This document shows positions 24,334 to 34,577 of a stretch of DNA of 64,000 nt, piece after piece (position 1 is the first letter of the stretch; every line of letters begins with the position of its first letter). The notes under the pieces were generated by a model that saw nothing but the letters and a program-made list of their open reading frames with translations, was not told the DNA's origin and did no database searches. This DNA is from Amphibalanus amphitrite. Its lineage: Eukaryota; Arthropoda; Thecostraca; Balanomorpha; Balanidae. The stretch lies in the NCBI RefSeq assembly GCF_019059575.1, contig NW_024881787.1:310001-374000 (forward strand), given 5' to 3'. Made by a program: the position numbers and the translations under genes.

Positions 24334-24963
24334 TTATCAGACGTTACTTTTAAATCAAACATTGGAACAAAATTACGCTATGAAAATAGCTAGAGTAAAA
24401 CAGCTTTGGCTAGATTCGTCTGACATCCGTCATGAAAACGGCTGATATGACCTCAGTTGACCACCTTCTTGACCTCAGCGGTTTTGATGTGACTTCGACC
24501 TGAGGAAAACATCTTAAGCTGACCTTCCAAACACAGCTATATCATTATGGTCAACCGGTGACCTCTGAGGTCAGGTCAAATGCCCTGAAGCAGGGATCCA
24601 ATTGTCGGTCAATAAATCCCCCAAATGGTCGCAGCACCGTCATTTCGGTACCTGAAACTTATCTGCCGCCATGGGTGGGGATTGGAGAACCTACCCCGGC
24701 CACCCCGGCCGTGGCCGGGGTAACTTTCAGTCAACTCCGGCCCGGCTGGGGTAAGTTTTTCGACTCTTATAAATCCTAAAAGCTGTCTCCATGCGAAAAA
24801 ACTGAGTGTCACCTACAGGGTGTCCCAAAATTTATGTCACACCCTCCCACAACTTTTATTTTGCCCTCTGTGAGAGTTGTGTCCAGTGCCACTAGGTGGC
24901 TCTTCGATCGGTACAGGGTTCGGGCGCTCGGGCAATGGAGTTATCTCTGAGTGACCGAGGCGA

Positions 24964-26130
24964 GTGTGTGTCTCTGCGTGCGCGGGAGCCGAGTCGGACT
25001 CGCATATGGCGCAGCCGGCAGGGTCCAACCCCGATGGGGTCTCCGGTGTTTCGGGCGCTGTAGCGCTACCAGGACAGTGGCTCGGCAAGCTGACTCAGCC
25101 GGATAAGTTGGACTTAGCAGTGGATCGAGCAGCAACATTCAGAGCATGGAATACTCGGTGGACGGATGGCACGCTATCTGGTCTGCCGTCCCAGCCAGTT
25201 GCGGTGCAGATGGCAATGTTGCGTTCATGTCTATCGGATGACACCATTCGCATAGTCGAGAACATGGGACTATCGCAGGCTGAAAGTTCAAACTTGGATG
25301 TCATACTCGAGCGCCTGGAACGGCATGCTATTGGACAGGTGAGCCAAGTGATGCAAAGACGGACGTTTAATTTGCGCGCTCAACAAGCTGGCGAGACCTT
25401 TGATGATTTCGTAGCATGTCTCAGGGATCTAAGCAAAGACTGTGGCTTCTGCGATGGTTGCAGAGACAGCTTGATCCGTGACAGAATCGTGGTCGGCATC
25501 AGAGATACCGATGTGATCAGAAGTCTGTGTGCGGTACCCGGCCTTACGCTCGATCAGGCGATCACCATTTGCCGTTCTGAAGAATGCGCGACACGCGATG
25601 CTTATACCATCACCGATGGCGGGACCCGCCCAGAAGTTTCGGCTGCTGCGCGCGGCCGTGCGGTACCGTTGCCCCCGGGCGGTGCTGCGCGCGGCCGTGC
25701 GGTACCGTTGCCCCCGAGCGGTGCGGCGCGCGGCCGAGGTCGGCGGACGCTATCCTGTGACGTCACAGGCGTCACAGGTCACACGGCAAAGTGCGCGCTC
25801 TGCCTGACACGGGCCGACATCAGCTTGGCGGGCCCCGAATTCGCTGAAAGATTTGGACGCGGCTGTATGTCACCACCTACAGTCCATCCCAAGGTGGTCG
25901 ATGGTCGTGCCACTTGCGCCATCGAACAGATAGGCGTAAACATCAGCCTAGGACCCGCTCAAGTTGTCGAGCAAGTGCACATCATCCCCGGTGTAAGACG
26001 ATTGATTTTGTCTTGGCACGTCACGAAATATCTCGGGCTTGTTCCAGCGAACTATCCGAGACAGATGAACTCCGCGGAAGCGACGGGAGCTGCTGCTGCA
26101 GCGAGCACTACCCGGATTGATGGCGTGGCA
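24964..26130 (+). pseudogene. Ty3/Gypsy-type Gag and damaged protease, relic
   Basis: Likely start ATG at 25006 (MAQPAGSN). A capsid-like region reads AFRAWNTRWTDG in the form FRAWNTRW, then MLRSCLSDDTIRIVE, ERLERHAIGQVSQVMQR, FNLRAQQAGETFDDFVACLR and SLIRDRIVVGIRD, the pattern of retrotransposon Gag. Downstream, a 36-bp repeat (25648-25735) encodes Arg/Ala/Pro-rich sequence. The zinc-knuckle region is reduced to KCALC, fused directly to TRADISLAGPEFAERFG. That resembles an aspartic protease core whose DTG is lost, followed by a tail (LSWHVTKYLGLVPANYPRQ) like the protease end of the element at 29522-34541. No reverse transcriptase follows. A 38-bp array replaces the remainder. Confidence 0.82.
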
Positions 26131-27085
26131 GCCGCCGCCCAGCACAGCGTCAGCCTACGTGACCCTCAGCCGCCGCCCAGCACAGCGTCAGCCTACGTGA
26201 CCCTCAGCCGCCGCCCAGCACAGCGTCAGCCTACGTGACCCTCAGCCGCCGCCCAGCACAGCGTCAGCCTACGTGACCCTCAGCCGCCGCCCAGCACAGC
26301 GTCAGCCTACGTGACCCTCAGCCGCCGCCCAGCACAGCGTCAGCCTACGTGACCCTCAGCCGCCGCCCAGCACAGCGTCAGCCTACGTGACCCTCAGCCG
26401 CCGCCCAGCACAGCGTCAGCCTACGTGACCCTCAGCCGCCGCCCAGCACAGCGTCAGCCTACGTGACCCTCAGCCGCCGCCCAGCACAGCGTCAGCCTAC
26501 GTGACCCTCAGCCGCCGCCCAGCACAGCGTCAGCCTACGTGACCCTCAGCCGCCGCCCAGCACAGCGTCAGCCTACGTGACCCTCAGCCGCCGCCCAGCA
26601 CAGCGTCAGCCTACGTGACCCTCAGCCGCCGCCCAGCACAGCGTCAGCCTACGTGACCCTCAGCCGCCGCCCAGCACAGCGTCAGCCTACGTGACCCTCA
26701 GCCGCCGCCCAGTACAGCGTCAGCCTACGTGACCCTCAGCCGCCGCCCAGCACAGCGTCAGCCTACGTGACCCTCAGCCGCCGCCCAGCACAGCGTCAGC
26801 CTACGTGACCCTCAGCCGCCGCCCAGCACAGCGTCAGCCTACGTGACCCTCAGCCGCCGCCCAGCACAGCGTCAGCCTACGCGACCCTCAGCCGCCGCCC
26901 AGCACAGCGTCAGCCTACGCGACCCTCAGCCGCCGCCCAGCACAGCGTCAGCCTACGCGACCCTCAGCCGCCGCCCAGCACAGCGTCAGCCTACGTGACC
27001 CTCAGCCGCCGCCCAGCACAGCGTCAGCCTACGTGACCCTCAGCCGACGCCCAGCACAGCGTCAGCCTACGTGACCCTCAGCCGA
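26131..27085. repeat. 38-bp tandem array, about 25 units
   Basis: The unit begins CCGCCGCCCAGCACAGCGTC and ends AGCCTACGTGACCCTCAG. Units are almost identical; variants include ACGCGAC in three consecutive units near 26880-26960, AGTACAG once near 26710, and CGACGCC in the last units. It starts inside the Gag-protease relic frame. There are no spacers. Confidence 0.97.
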
Positions 27086-27098
27086 CGCAGACCAGCAC

Positions 27099-27168
27099 GC
27101 CGTCGGACTCTCGGCGGGCGCGGGACGGCGCGCCGTCGGACTCTCGGCGGGCGCGGGACGGCGCGGCA
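27099..27168. repeat. Two-copy 35-bp repeat at the array's right edge
   Basis: CGCCGTCGGACTCTCGGCGG followed by GCGCGGGACGG, twice. Confidence 0.85.
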
Positions 27169-27194
27169 GGAGGGGGGTACCACACTAATATTAA

Positions 27195-28090
27195 CCCTCG
27201 CCCGTATAGGGGGGGTCGAACGGACCCTCCCCTCGGTTTTTCGCGAATACCTCGCGTAAAAAGCGGCCGATCGCGACGAAACTTTCAGTACCCTCGCGTT
27301 AATCAATTTTACACCTAGCCTCAAATTTTCATAACCCTGACCCTAATGACCTTTGACTTGTGACCTACTTTTCGAGACCATGGTTGGCCGGAACCGCGAT
27401 TCGGCGTATGTCGGCTCGCATTAGCCGCGCGTTTGCAGTCTTTTCGTGGTTTTAAAGGTAGTGTGCCAGTTGCCACCTTCCAATGATTTCCCTTTGTAAT
27501 ATGATTTCATTTAAAATAATTGATATGAAACAGCCGTCTCTTAAGTTATGACCCCATTTCACCACACGCAAGTGGCAGAAATGACAATGATCAGCTGACG
27601 CATTTTTCTTGGCCGAAGTCAACGCGCGGCCCGACGCACCACGCGCATTTGGAAATTCCGACCTCGACGAGCATCAGAAGCCACCTAACAGGCGTGTTCG
27701 AAACCGCAGGAGATGATGATGAACGGGTTTATCGAAACTTGATTGGATGAGCCTATCGGTAATAGCGATTTTAGTGTGTGCATTTATTGTTTATAGTGGT
27801 GTGAAATGTGGTTGGGGTACGACCGACAACCCGTCGGGGCGAATTTCGCACTGGGGTAATCAAAATGTGAAGAATTTAAGACGTTTCCATGAGTTTTGAA
27901 GGTATGGATAACTTCTAAAAATCCGGTTCTCCTTATCCGGGTCATTAACTCCATATGGTCCAAGAAAGCTGGCACACTACCTTTAAGCGTTCAAACATGG
28001 GATATGATGTTGCTCACATGCATTAGGGTGGGTGTCAAGGTCAACGGAAGGTCAGGTCAGGTCATTGACCTTTGATGACCTCGGTTCAAT
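27195..28090 (+). mobile_element. TTAA element family C, copy 3, interrupted and right-truncated
   Basis: TTAA at 27191-27194 then CCCTCGCCCGTATAGGGG. Matches 12850 onward up to CTTTTCGTGGTT, is interrupted by the element at 27456-27982, then continues at GCGTTCAAACATG and ends in the TGACCTCGGTTCA region without a right terminus. Confidence 0.75.
27456..27982 (-). mobile_element. MITE family D (AGGTAGTGTGCCAG ends), copy 1
   Basis: Ends AGGTAGTGTGCCAG and CTGGCACACTACCT, with TTAA at 27452-27455 and 27983-27986. The empty site in sister family C copies reads TCAA, so the duplication is TTAA or, less likely, TA. Other copies: 44753-44943 (truncated) and 46255-53880 (host of a large insertion). 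The repeated short frame (starting MPAFLD) is only this repeat. Confidence 0.85.
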
Positions 28091-28384
28091 ATATTTTTTG
28101 TAATTGTAAATACTAGTTTTTGTTAATTGTCAAAATTTTGAAAATTCGAGAAAACAGTTTAATAGCTACGTCTATTTGTAGTCCACTCATGCAAAGAAAT
28201 TGGATCTAGCTTTAAAACTGAGCTCTTGAGAGCGTTTGCCGTAATTCAATATTTTGCATGAAAATCGGCCGACATGACGTCACTCTGACGTCATTTCCGG
28301 CCAAACTATGGTAGCTAGAAAGTTGAAATCTTAACACAAGGTATAAAATTGCTGCCGCTGAAGGTACCACAAGTTTCGTGTTAA

Positions 28385-29374
28385 CCCTATTCCTGGCGGG
28401 GGGGGCCTCAGGAGCCCCCCCCCCCTGAGGCTTTTTGGTTATTTCTCCCAAACGCGTTGAGCTAGGAAGCTCAAATTTTCTGACTTTTCCTAAAAGGCTT
28501 CTACGCAACATGTCTGAAAATTTTGAGTTGATCTGACCTCAGGTCAGGTCACCAGAGGCGGTTTGGTGACCCTACCTCAGAAAAGTTTGCAATCACGCCA
28601 GAGCTAGAGTTTTTGACCGATCAATTTCTTCTCTTCAGGCTTTAGTTAGGGTACCAGTATGTGCAATTTGTTTATCTCGGAATTTTGATATCGGTGACCT
28701 AAGGTCAGGTCAGTTTCGCGACCTCCCCATTATAAGTCAATGGGGGAAAAATCAACTCCCTGTTTTTACCACTAAAACGGGTCGGAATGGCCCCATATAC
28801 CATACATGACTTCATATACGATCATCCTTCACTACCTTGAGGTCTGTTTTGCTGTTGGGCAGCTGTGAGGTCATGTGACGTCATCAAATGTCACCAAAGG
28901 TTTTTGGCCAATAACTCCGTACAGGAACAAGATACAGGCGCGTGGATGGTCTCATTGTGTTCAGCTCGTTAAGACGCATCGAATGATATACATGATGACC
29001 TCGAGGTCACGTGACCTGAGGTCAACCTTTGACCTTGACCTTTCGAGGTCAACATATATATCATTCGATGCGGATTGACGAGAGGATCACGATGTTGCCC
29101 TTAGTTTGTTCCTATCTTGACTAATTCGAAAGTTATTCGAGAAAAACTCTCTCCATATCTAGCGCCGCCATTTTGACTTTTTCGACCCCTGTGACGTCAT
29201 CTTTGACCTGACCTGAAAATGACCTTAGTAAAAATTGTAGATCTTGACCGTGCGTATCCGATGCCGTTTACCGTTTGTCGCTGCGATATGTAGTTTTTGA
29301 GATCTGAAGGGGGGGCCGAATCGGCCCCCCCCCCCGCCAGTTTCTTGTCCCGGCGGAGCCCGCCAGGAATAGGG
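28385..29374 (+). mobile_element. TTAA-flanked piggyBac-like MITE, family K
   Basis: TTAA at 28381-28384 and 29375-29378, with perfect 16-bp termini CCCTATTCCTGGCGGG and CCCGCCAGGAATAGGG. Hairpins have cores CCTCAGGAG (28398-28427) and CCGAATCGG (29308-29336). Rich in AGGTCA/TGACCT. A further G-run fragment ending GCGCGGG-TTAA lies at 29381-29457. Confidence 0.87.
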
Positions 29375-29521
29375 TTAATCTGTTAAACGGTTTAGACGAT
29401 ATTGCCGAAAAACGGGAGGGGGGTATCTGTAGAGCCCCCCAGTCATGCGCGGGTTAATGGTAAAAATTCAGCTGTGCCTCTCCACAGCTGCCTCTACAGC
29501 TGCCACAGCTGTGCCTCTACC

Positions 29522-29726
29522 TGTTCTGTCTGGTCGTTCCGGGCCGACCGCTGGTTCTCTCTCTGACCTGCACACACCGAGTTCTCTGAGCCAACTGTAT
29601 TACACAGCCCTATACACTTACATATATATACAAGGCTGTCTCCGTCTCGCGCCGCGCAAGTTCTAGAACAACTACGCGGCTGCGCCGTACACTGCCCGCG
29701 CGGCGGCCATACACCTTAACACAACA
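29522..29726 (-). repeat. 3' LTR (205 bp)
   Basis: Matches 34289-34541 but lacks a 45-bp block (containing TGACGTCA) and a 3-bp TTA. Confidence 0.93.
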
Positions 29727-29807
29727 CCTCCCCTCTCAAGAACAAAACAACCTTCTCAGAACAGTCACCAATACACACATCACTCAAACACGAAACCTCC
29801 CCTCCCC

Positions 29808-32800
29808 TCACGAGTATGAGCACGTGCCCCACCGTACTTGCAAACGTTGGGGCCTGTAACGCACGCGGGTGCTCCGACGGGAGGCCATGGAGGTCACAGG
29901 GCTGGTCTCGGCGATAGGGCGACCCTCAGCTGACGTCGGCTGGGACAGATCCTCCTGTCGCTGTCGGGGTGAGCCAGCAGACTGCCGCTGATGAGGCTGC
30001 CGTCGAGACCGCTCCTGAAGAGGTGGTGACCGCGGCTCTTGAGGATGGTGCTGTTGCCCTGGCTGTGGCGACGACCGCTGCCGGTTCGGCGGCTGTTGTG
30101 GCTGCTGTCGTCGTTCCTGTTGCGACTGCGGCTGCTGTCGCTGTTGTTGTACTGGAGACTCTGGCAACGGCGTGTGTGACGTCGTCCGCTGTTCAGTGAT
30201 GAGAGGCCGGACAGGACGGAGAAAACGGCGGTTTCTCCAGTACAGCCGTCCGCTCGGGAGCCGAACGAGGAAGCTCCTGAAGCTGCCGACTCCGCAGATG
30301 ACGCCAGTCCGGTCCCAGAGTCCAGTGTGGGCGTCTCGTATCAGGACGTGCTGACCCATCCGGAGGCTGGGCAGAGACCTAGCGGTAGAGTCGTACCTCT
30401 CTGCCGTTTTCAGCTTCTCTTCTGTTGCACGCGCGTCGCACTCATCGGCGAGCAGCTGCCAGCGCCGGTCGAACGCGCGGTGGTGGGCAGGAACCGTAGA
30501 ACGGAGCGGATGCCCGAAGAGGACTTGAGAAGCTGATCGGCCGTCGGAACGAGGCGCGTTCCGAAGCTCGAGCAGGCCTTCTGCGAACGAATCGCAGTCC
30601 AGGCGTCCGTCTGCTGTGGTCTTCTTGATCAGGCGTTTCACAGCTTTCACCGCTGCCTCAGCGTGACCGTTCGCTTGCGGGTAGTGGGGTGACGAGATCT
30701 GGTGCTTTACACCCCACTTCTCCAGGAAGCGTCTGGTGAGACCGGCAGTGAACTGTGGCCCACCATCAGTTCGGAGGACGACTGGAACGCCGGTGTAGCT
30801 GAACATCTCGCGTAGAGCTGTGATGAGATTCTTGGCAGTGGCTTGGTGTGACATGTCACTCACACACGGCCATCCAGAGAGACGATCCACGTAGACCAGG
30901 TAGGTACGCCCGGCGTACTGGAAGAAATCGGCTGATGCTGCCTCGAACACACGAGATGGTGTCTGTTCCTGCAGGATAGGCTCTTTCTGCTGTGCCGTCT
31001 GGTGTGTGCGACACGCTGCACAGGTCTTGATGACGTTGGTGACGTCCTGGTTGATACCAGGCCAGTACACTGTCTGCCTTGCTCTCGTCTTCGTGCGGAC
31101 TTCGCCCTGGTGTGACGCATGCAGGCTCTGCAGCACGTTCTTGCGGAGCGACCTTGGGATGACGAGTCGATGACCACAGATGACGAGACCGTCATCAACA
31201 GATAGCTGGTCTCTGACACACCAGTACGGGCGGACCTGAGCGTCGGTGTCAGCCTTCTGGTCCGGAAACCCATTCATGATGACGTCCTTCAGGGCTTGAA
31301 GCTCAGGATCGCGTTCAGATGCTGCCCATATCGCTGTCAGTGTGACGTCTTCAAACGGTGAGGGTCTTCCTCCGTCTTCGCCCTCAGCTTCAGCCACAAT
31401 CCGTGTGACCAGACTTCCAATTTGCAGCGTCACGTCTTCATCAGAGGAGCTGGGTGGATCCACAGGATGCCTGGAGAGGGCATCGGGGACGTGGTGCTGT
31501 GCTCCCTTGCGCCAGGTGGCGGTGAAGTTGTACGGTGTCAGCAGTTCTCGGAGTCGCTGCAGACGAGGATTCTCGATGTCTTGCAGAGACTTCTTGTTGA
31601 GGATGGGGACCAAAGGACGGTGGTCCGTCAGCACCTCGAAGCTCTGCATCCCCTTGAGGTAGGTGGAACACTTCTTCGCTGCCCATGTCAGCGCCAGCAG
31701 CTCCACTTCAATCGTAGCGCAGCGAGACTCCGTCTCACTCAGGAAGCGGGAGCCGCACTGAATGAGCTTCCAGTGGCCCTGATCATCCTGCTGACGAAGG
31801 CAGAAACCGAGGCCCTTCAGTCTGGCGGCGTCGGTCTCCAGCACGGTTCGTCGTGTGGGATCAAAGAATCCCAACACTGGTGGTGACACCAGGCGCTTCT
31901 TCACGTTGTTGAAGGCGGTGGTGTGCTCTTCAGACCAGACCCATGCATTCTTCGGACGAAGAAGCTGTCGAAGAGGCTCAGCAGCTGCAGAGATCTCCGG
32001 GGAAAACGCGCCGAGCTGGTGTACGAGACCCAGGAACGACCGAAGGTCCGTGATGCACTCCGGCTGTGGGAACTCTGCGATCGCCCTCGTCTTTTTCTGG
32101 TCTGGTTTGTAGCCGTCCGCACTGATCTCATATCCGCAGAACTCGACGTGATCGGCGCCGAAGACGAACTTGTCGCCGTTCAACGTGATGTCGTTGTCGT
32201 TGCATCGCTGCAGGATCTTCCAGACGTGCTTGATGTGCTCGTTGTAGTCGTTGTCCCAGGCCAGGACGTCGTCCACCACCTTGCATGTTCGTGGGATGTC
32301 ACCCAGGACTTGATCTCCACGCTGGTTGTAGACGTCGCCGCTGGAGATGAGGCCCATCACGGCGCGTCGGTAGCGGTAACGCCCCCAGGGCGTCATGAAC
32401 GTCGTCAGGTCCTGGTCTTCTCGTCTTATTGGGACTTGGTGATAGCCGGCTTTGCTGTCTATCTTCGTGAAGAAGCGAGCGCCGATTTCGATTGATGCAA
32501 CGGCGTCGTGGGTCCCTCGAACAGGATGTGTCGGCCTCTTCACAAACTTGTTCAGCTTGGTGAAGTCCACTGTGAGTCTGCATCCAGAGACTGATCCGTC
32601 CGCCGACCTCTTGGGGACTGGAACCAGTGGATGACACCATTCAGTCGGATGGTAGACCGGCTCTATGATGCCCTTCTCTTGGAGGTCATCGAGCTGCTTC
32701 TTGACTTCCTCACGCCAGCAGAACGGGATGTTCCGAGCCGCAGAGATGGCAAACGGAACGGCATCTTCTGTCAGCTTGATCTTCATTTCACCGCCCGACA

Positions 32801-33131
32801 TCTCTCGAAGAGTAGACGAGTCGAAGACTTTGGGGAAAGCCGTCTTCATTTCCTCCCGATGTTCGCGCCGCTCAGCAGCAGTTGGCACGCCATGGCATGT
32901 GGCCGCCGGGCTGCGTGGCATCCAGACGGGTGGCTGCCTCCGCCGACGGCCCTGGTGGGTTGCCGTCTTCCTGGGCGGCTTCATCTCCTTTTGTTTCCTC
33001 TCGATCCTTGGAGCGCCCTGACGTGGTTGACCTCGTAGCTGGCTGGCGTTCCACCGCGCAAATCTGCTGCGGGAACGTGCTGGGCAGAATCCCCAGGCAG
33101 ATGCAATCGTGCCATGACAGAAGTGGGCCAT
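29808..33131 (-). CDS. Pol polyprotein: reverse transcriptase, RNase H, integrase
   Basis: An uninterrupted frame of 1107 codons; the first part overlaps gag, so the true pol start is the frameshift point rather than the ATG. The reverse transcriptase shows FFTKIDSKAGYHQVP, RAVMGLISSGDVYNQ (a variant of the LPFGL-SAP region) and VVDDVLAWD with the catalytic DD. RNase H shows VLETDAA, the Glu of TIEVELLAL and the Asp of VLTDHRPLV. Integrase has the HHCC zinc site (LHASHQGEV to CAACRTHQ) and a DDE triad in SADFFQ, LRTDGGPQF and NGHAEAAVK. The C-terminus is a long Gln/Pro/Arg-rich tail from about residue 990. No envelope frame follows. Confidence 0.95.
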   Translation of the reverse strand: MAHFCHGTIASAWGFCPARSRSRFARWNASQLRGQPRQGAPRIERKQKEMKPPRKTATHQGRRRRQPPVWMPRSPAATCHGVPTAAERREHREEMKTAFPKVFDSSTLREMSGGEMKIKLTEDAVPFAISAARNIPFCWREEVKKQLDDLQEKGIIEPVYHPTEWCHPLVPVPKRSADGSVSGCRLTVDFTKLNKFVKRPTHPVRGTHDAVASIEIGARFFTKIDSKAGYHQVPIRREDQDLTTFMTPWGRYRYRRAVMGLISSGDVYNQRGDQVLGDIPRTCKVVDDVLAWDNDYNEHIKHVWKILQRCNDNDITLNGDKFVFGADHVEFCGYEISADGYKPDQKKTRAIAEFPQPECITDLRSFLGLVHQLGAFSPEISAAAEPLRQLLRPKNAWVWSEEHTTAFNNVKKRLVSPPVLGFFDPTRRTVLETDAARLKGLGFCLRQQDDQGHWKLIQCGSRFLSETESRCATIEVELLALTWAAKKCSTYLKGMQSFEVLTDHRPLVPILNKKSLQDIENPRLQRLRELLTPYNFTATWRKGAQHHVPDALSRHPVDPPSSSDEDVTLQIGSLVTRIVAEAEGEDGGRPSPFEDVTLTAIWAASERDPELQALKDVIMNGFPDQKADTDAQVRPYWCVRDQLSVDDGLVICGHRLVIPRSLRKNVLQSLHASHQGEVRTKTRARQTVYWPGINQDVTNVIKTCAACRTHQTAQQKEPILQEQTPSRVFEAASADFFQYAGRTYLVYVDRLSGWPCVSDMSHQATAKNLITALREMFSYTGVPVVLRTDGGPQFTAGLTRRFLEKWGVKHQISSPHYPQANGHAEAAVKAVKRLIKKTTADGRLDCDSFAEGLLELRNAPRSDGRSASQVLFGHPLRSTVPAHHRAFDRRWQLLADECDARATEEKLKTAERYDSTARSLPSLRMGQHVLIRDAHTGLWDRTGVICGVGSFRSFLVRLPSGRLYWRNRRFLRPVRPLITEQRTTSHTPLPESPVQQQRQQPQSQQERRQQPQQPPNRQRSSPQPGQQHHPQEPRSPPLQERSRRQPHQRQSAGSPRQRQEDLSQPTSAEGRPIAETSPVTSMASRRSTRVRYRPQRLQVRWGTCSYS

Positions 33132-34215
33132 TCAGCTGCCTCACGACCGCAACTTCGACCGCACGGGTCACTTCTCCGAGCTGAAGCTTGACGCTACAGA
33201 TGCCCATGCAGTCCATCTCCTTGCCGTCTGCTCCAATGAGTCTGCTGGCTGCAGGCTGCAACGGCTGGAGTCCCATCTTCCTGGCAAATCTGGCAGATAT
33301 TGCTGACGTCTCGGCTCCAGTGTCTGGCGTCCACGTCGTGTCTTCTACGCTGCCATCTTGTCGATGCAGTTGTAGCAGGACTCTGGGCGAGGAGCGAGCT
33401 GCTACGCCTCGAACGTGGATGTCTGGCAGGCGCTGGGACCTGCTGGCCGGCATGGAGTTCGACTTGCGGAGACGGATAGATGAAACTCGCCGTCTTGATT
33501 GTGACCGCCCTCGGCTGCGGCACATCGATGAGAAGTGGTCCTTATTTCCACACTTGAAACAGGTGCGTCCAGAGGCGGGGCACTGCTGGCCCTCTCGATG
33601 GGCGGCGGCACCACAGCGCGAGCACCGATCTCGGCTGCCGGCGCGGTTGGTGGGAGCGGCTGCACCCTGAGGTCGGGTCACTGAGCTCGCTCGCCCACCA
33701 CGGCAGACCTCAAATTCCCTCAGCGACGCTGATGAGCTGAGCTGCGGGGCGGGCGTCCCCGCGGCCGGCAGGCGCGGCCCGGCGCGTGACCTCTCGGGGT
33801 CACCGGCCGACCCCTCGGCGCCCGCGGGCCCCCGTGCGCCGGCCGGCGCGGCAAGGTCGCGGTCAAGGTCACCGCGCCCCGGCGTGGCACCGGTCGCTGC
33901 GCGGACGGGGCAGGGCGGCGGCACGCCGCCGCCGGCCACGACACTCGTGCAGGGATGGTCCGTGTCACTGGGTTCAGCATCCGATGAACGGCCGGAAACA
34001 GCTGAATGAGCTGCTGTGCCGTCATTTTGATCATCGGTGCGATGGTGTCGCCCGCTCTGACTGCTCGTAACGCACAGTTGCTCCAGTAGAGCCACAACGC
34101 GATCCTCACGGCGCTGAGATGCCTCCAGCTGCTGGGAGATCGCCGTCACCAGCAGCTGAATGTCCGTGGGCTTCGATTCCGCGGCGTCTGGCTGTCCGGG
34201 AGTGTCTCCTTCCAT
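32872..34215 (-). CDS. Gag-protease frame of the LTR element, with no recognisable capsid
   Basis: The likely start is ATG at 34215 (MEGDTPGQPD), giving 447 residues; upstream in-frame codons lie in the LTR and leader. Residues about 15-50 form a short helical segment (IQLLVTAISQQLEASQRRED). Residues about 55-195 are Gly/Ala/Pro/Arg-rich from very GC-rich DNA and show none of the usual capsid patterns. Residues about 198-233 hold a near-knuckle (CSRCGAAAHREGQQC) and a canonical CX2CX4HX4C knuckle (CFKCGNKDHFSSMC). At about residue 298 is DTGAE, the aspartic protease active site, with the protease tail ending near LLSWHDCICLGI. The pol frame overlaps the 3' end in the +1 frame, suggesting frameshift expression (inference). 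Confidence 0.85.
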   Translation of the reverse strand: MEGDTPGQPDAAESKPTDIQLLVTAISQQLEASQRREDRVVALLEQLCVTSSQSGRHHRTDDQNDGTAAHSAVSGRSSDAEPSDTDHPCTSVVAGGGVPPPCPVRAATGATPGRGDLDRDLAAPAGARGPAGAEGSAGDPERSRAGPRLPAAGTPAPQLSSSASLREFEVCRGGRASSVTRPQGAAAPTNRAGSRDRCSRCGAAAHREGQQCPASGRTCFKCGNKDHFSSMCRSRGRSQSRRRVSSIRLRKSNSMPASRSQRLPDIHVRGVAARSSPRVLLQLHRQDGSVEDTTWTPDTGAETSAISARFARKMGLQPLQPAASRLIGADGKEMDCMGICSVKLQLGEVTRAVEVAVVRQLNGPLLSWHDCICLGILPSTFPQQICAVERQPATRSTTSGRSKDREETKGDEAAQEDGNPPGPSAEAATRLDATQPGGHMPWRANCC

Positions 34216-34288
34216 TACGAAGTCTTGCTGATGCAGTGTAAAACTCAGGTAGAGATAATGCAGATAGAGAGCCGAACCGACCGCGCCA

Positions 34289-34541
34289 TGTTCTGTCTGG
34301 TCGTTCCGGGCCGACCGCTGGTTCTCTCTCTGACCTGCACACACCGAGTTCTCTGAGCCAACTGTATTACACAGCCCTATTATACACTTACATATATATA
34401 CAAGGCTGTCTCCGTCTCGCGCCGCGCAAGTTCTAGAATTCTGCCGGCTACTCGCGCTCGGTCCGTGTCGTCGTGTGACGTCACAACTACGCGGCTGCGC
34501 CGTACACTGCCCGCGCGGCGGCCATACACCTTAACACAACA
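34289..34541 (-). repeat. 5' LTR (253 bp)
   Basis: The full-length LTR. It keeps the 45-bp block with a CRE-like TGACGTCA that the 3' LTR has lost. As the 5' LTR it would carry the promoter. Confidence 0.93.
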
Positions 34542-34577
34542 CTACCCTACTGTCTCAAATAACCCCACCTTGAGGTA

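Larger units (their letters stand above)
29522..34541 (-). mobile_element. Complete Ty3/Gypsy-type LTR retrotransposon
   Basis: Flanked by a perfect 5-bp target duplication CTACC (29517-29521 and 34542-34546). The LTRs lie at 29522-29726 and 34289-34541 and end TG...CA. On the minus strand a polypurine tract GAGAGGGGAGG abuts the 3' LTR and a primer-binding-like TGGCGCGGTCGG abuts the 5' LTR. Inside are a gag-protease frame and a pol frame in the order protease, reverse transcriptase, RNase H, integrase, which defines Ty3/Gypsy. Both frames are uninterrupted, so the insertion is not ancient. It sits in the 18.8-kb MMAB intron in the same orientation as the gene. Confidence 0.95.

Noticed and set aside
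26131..27085. CRISPR-like regular repeats
   Set aside because: Units abut without spacers and the DNA is clearly eukaryotic; this is a minisatellite.
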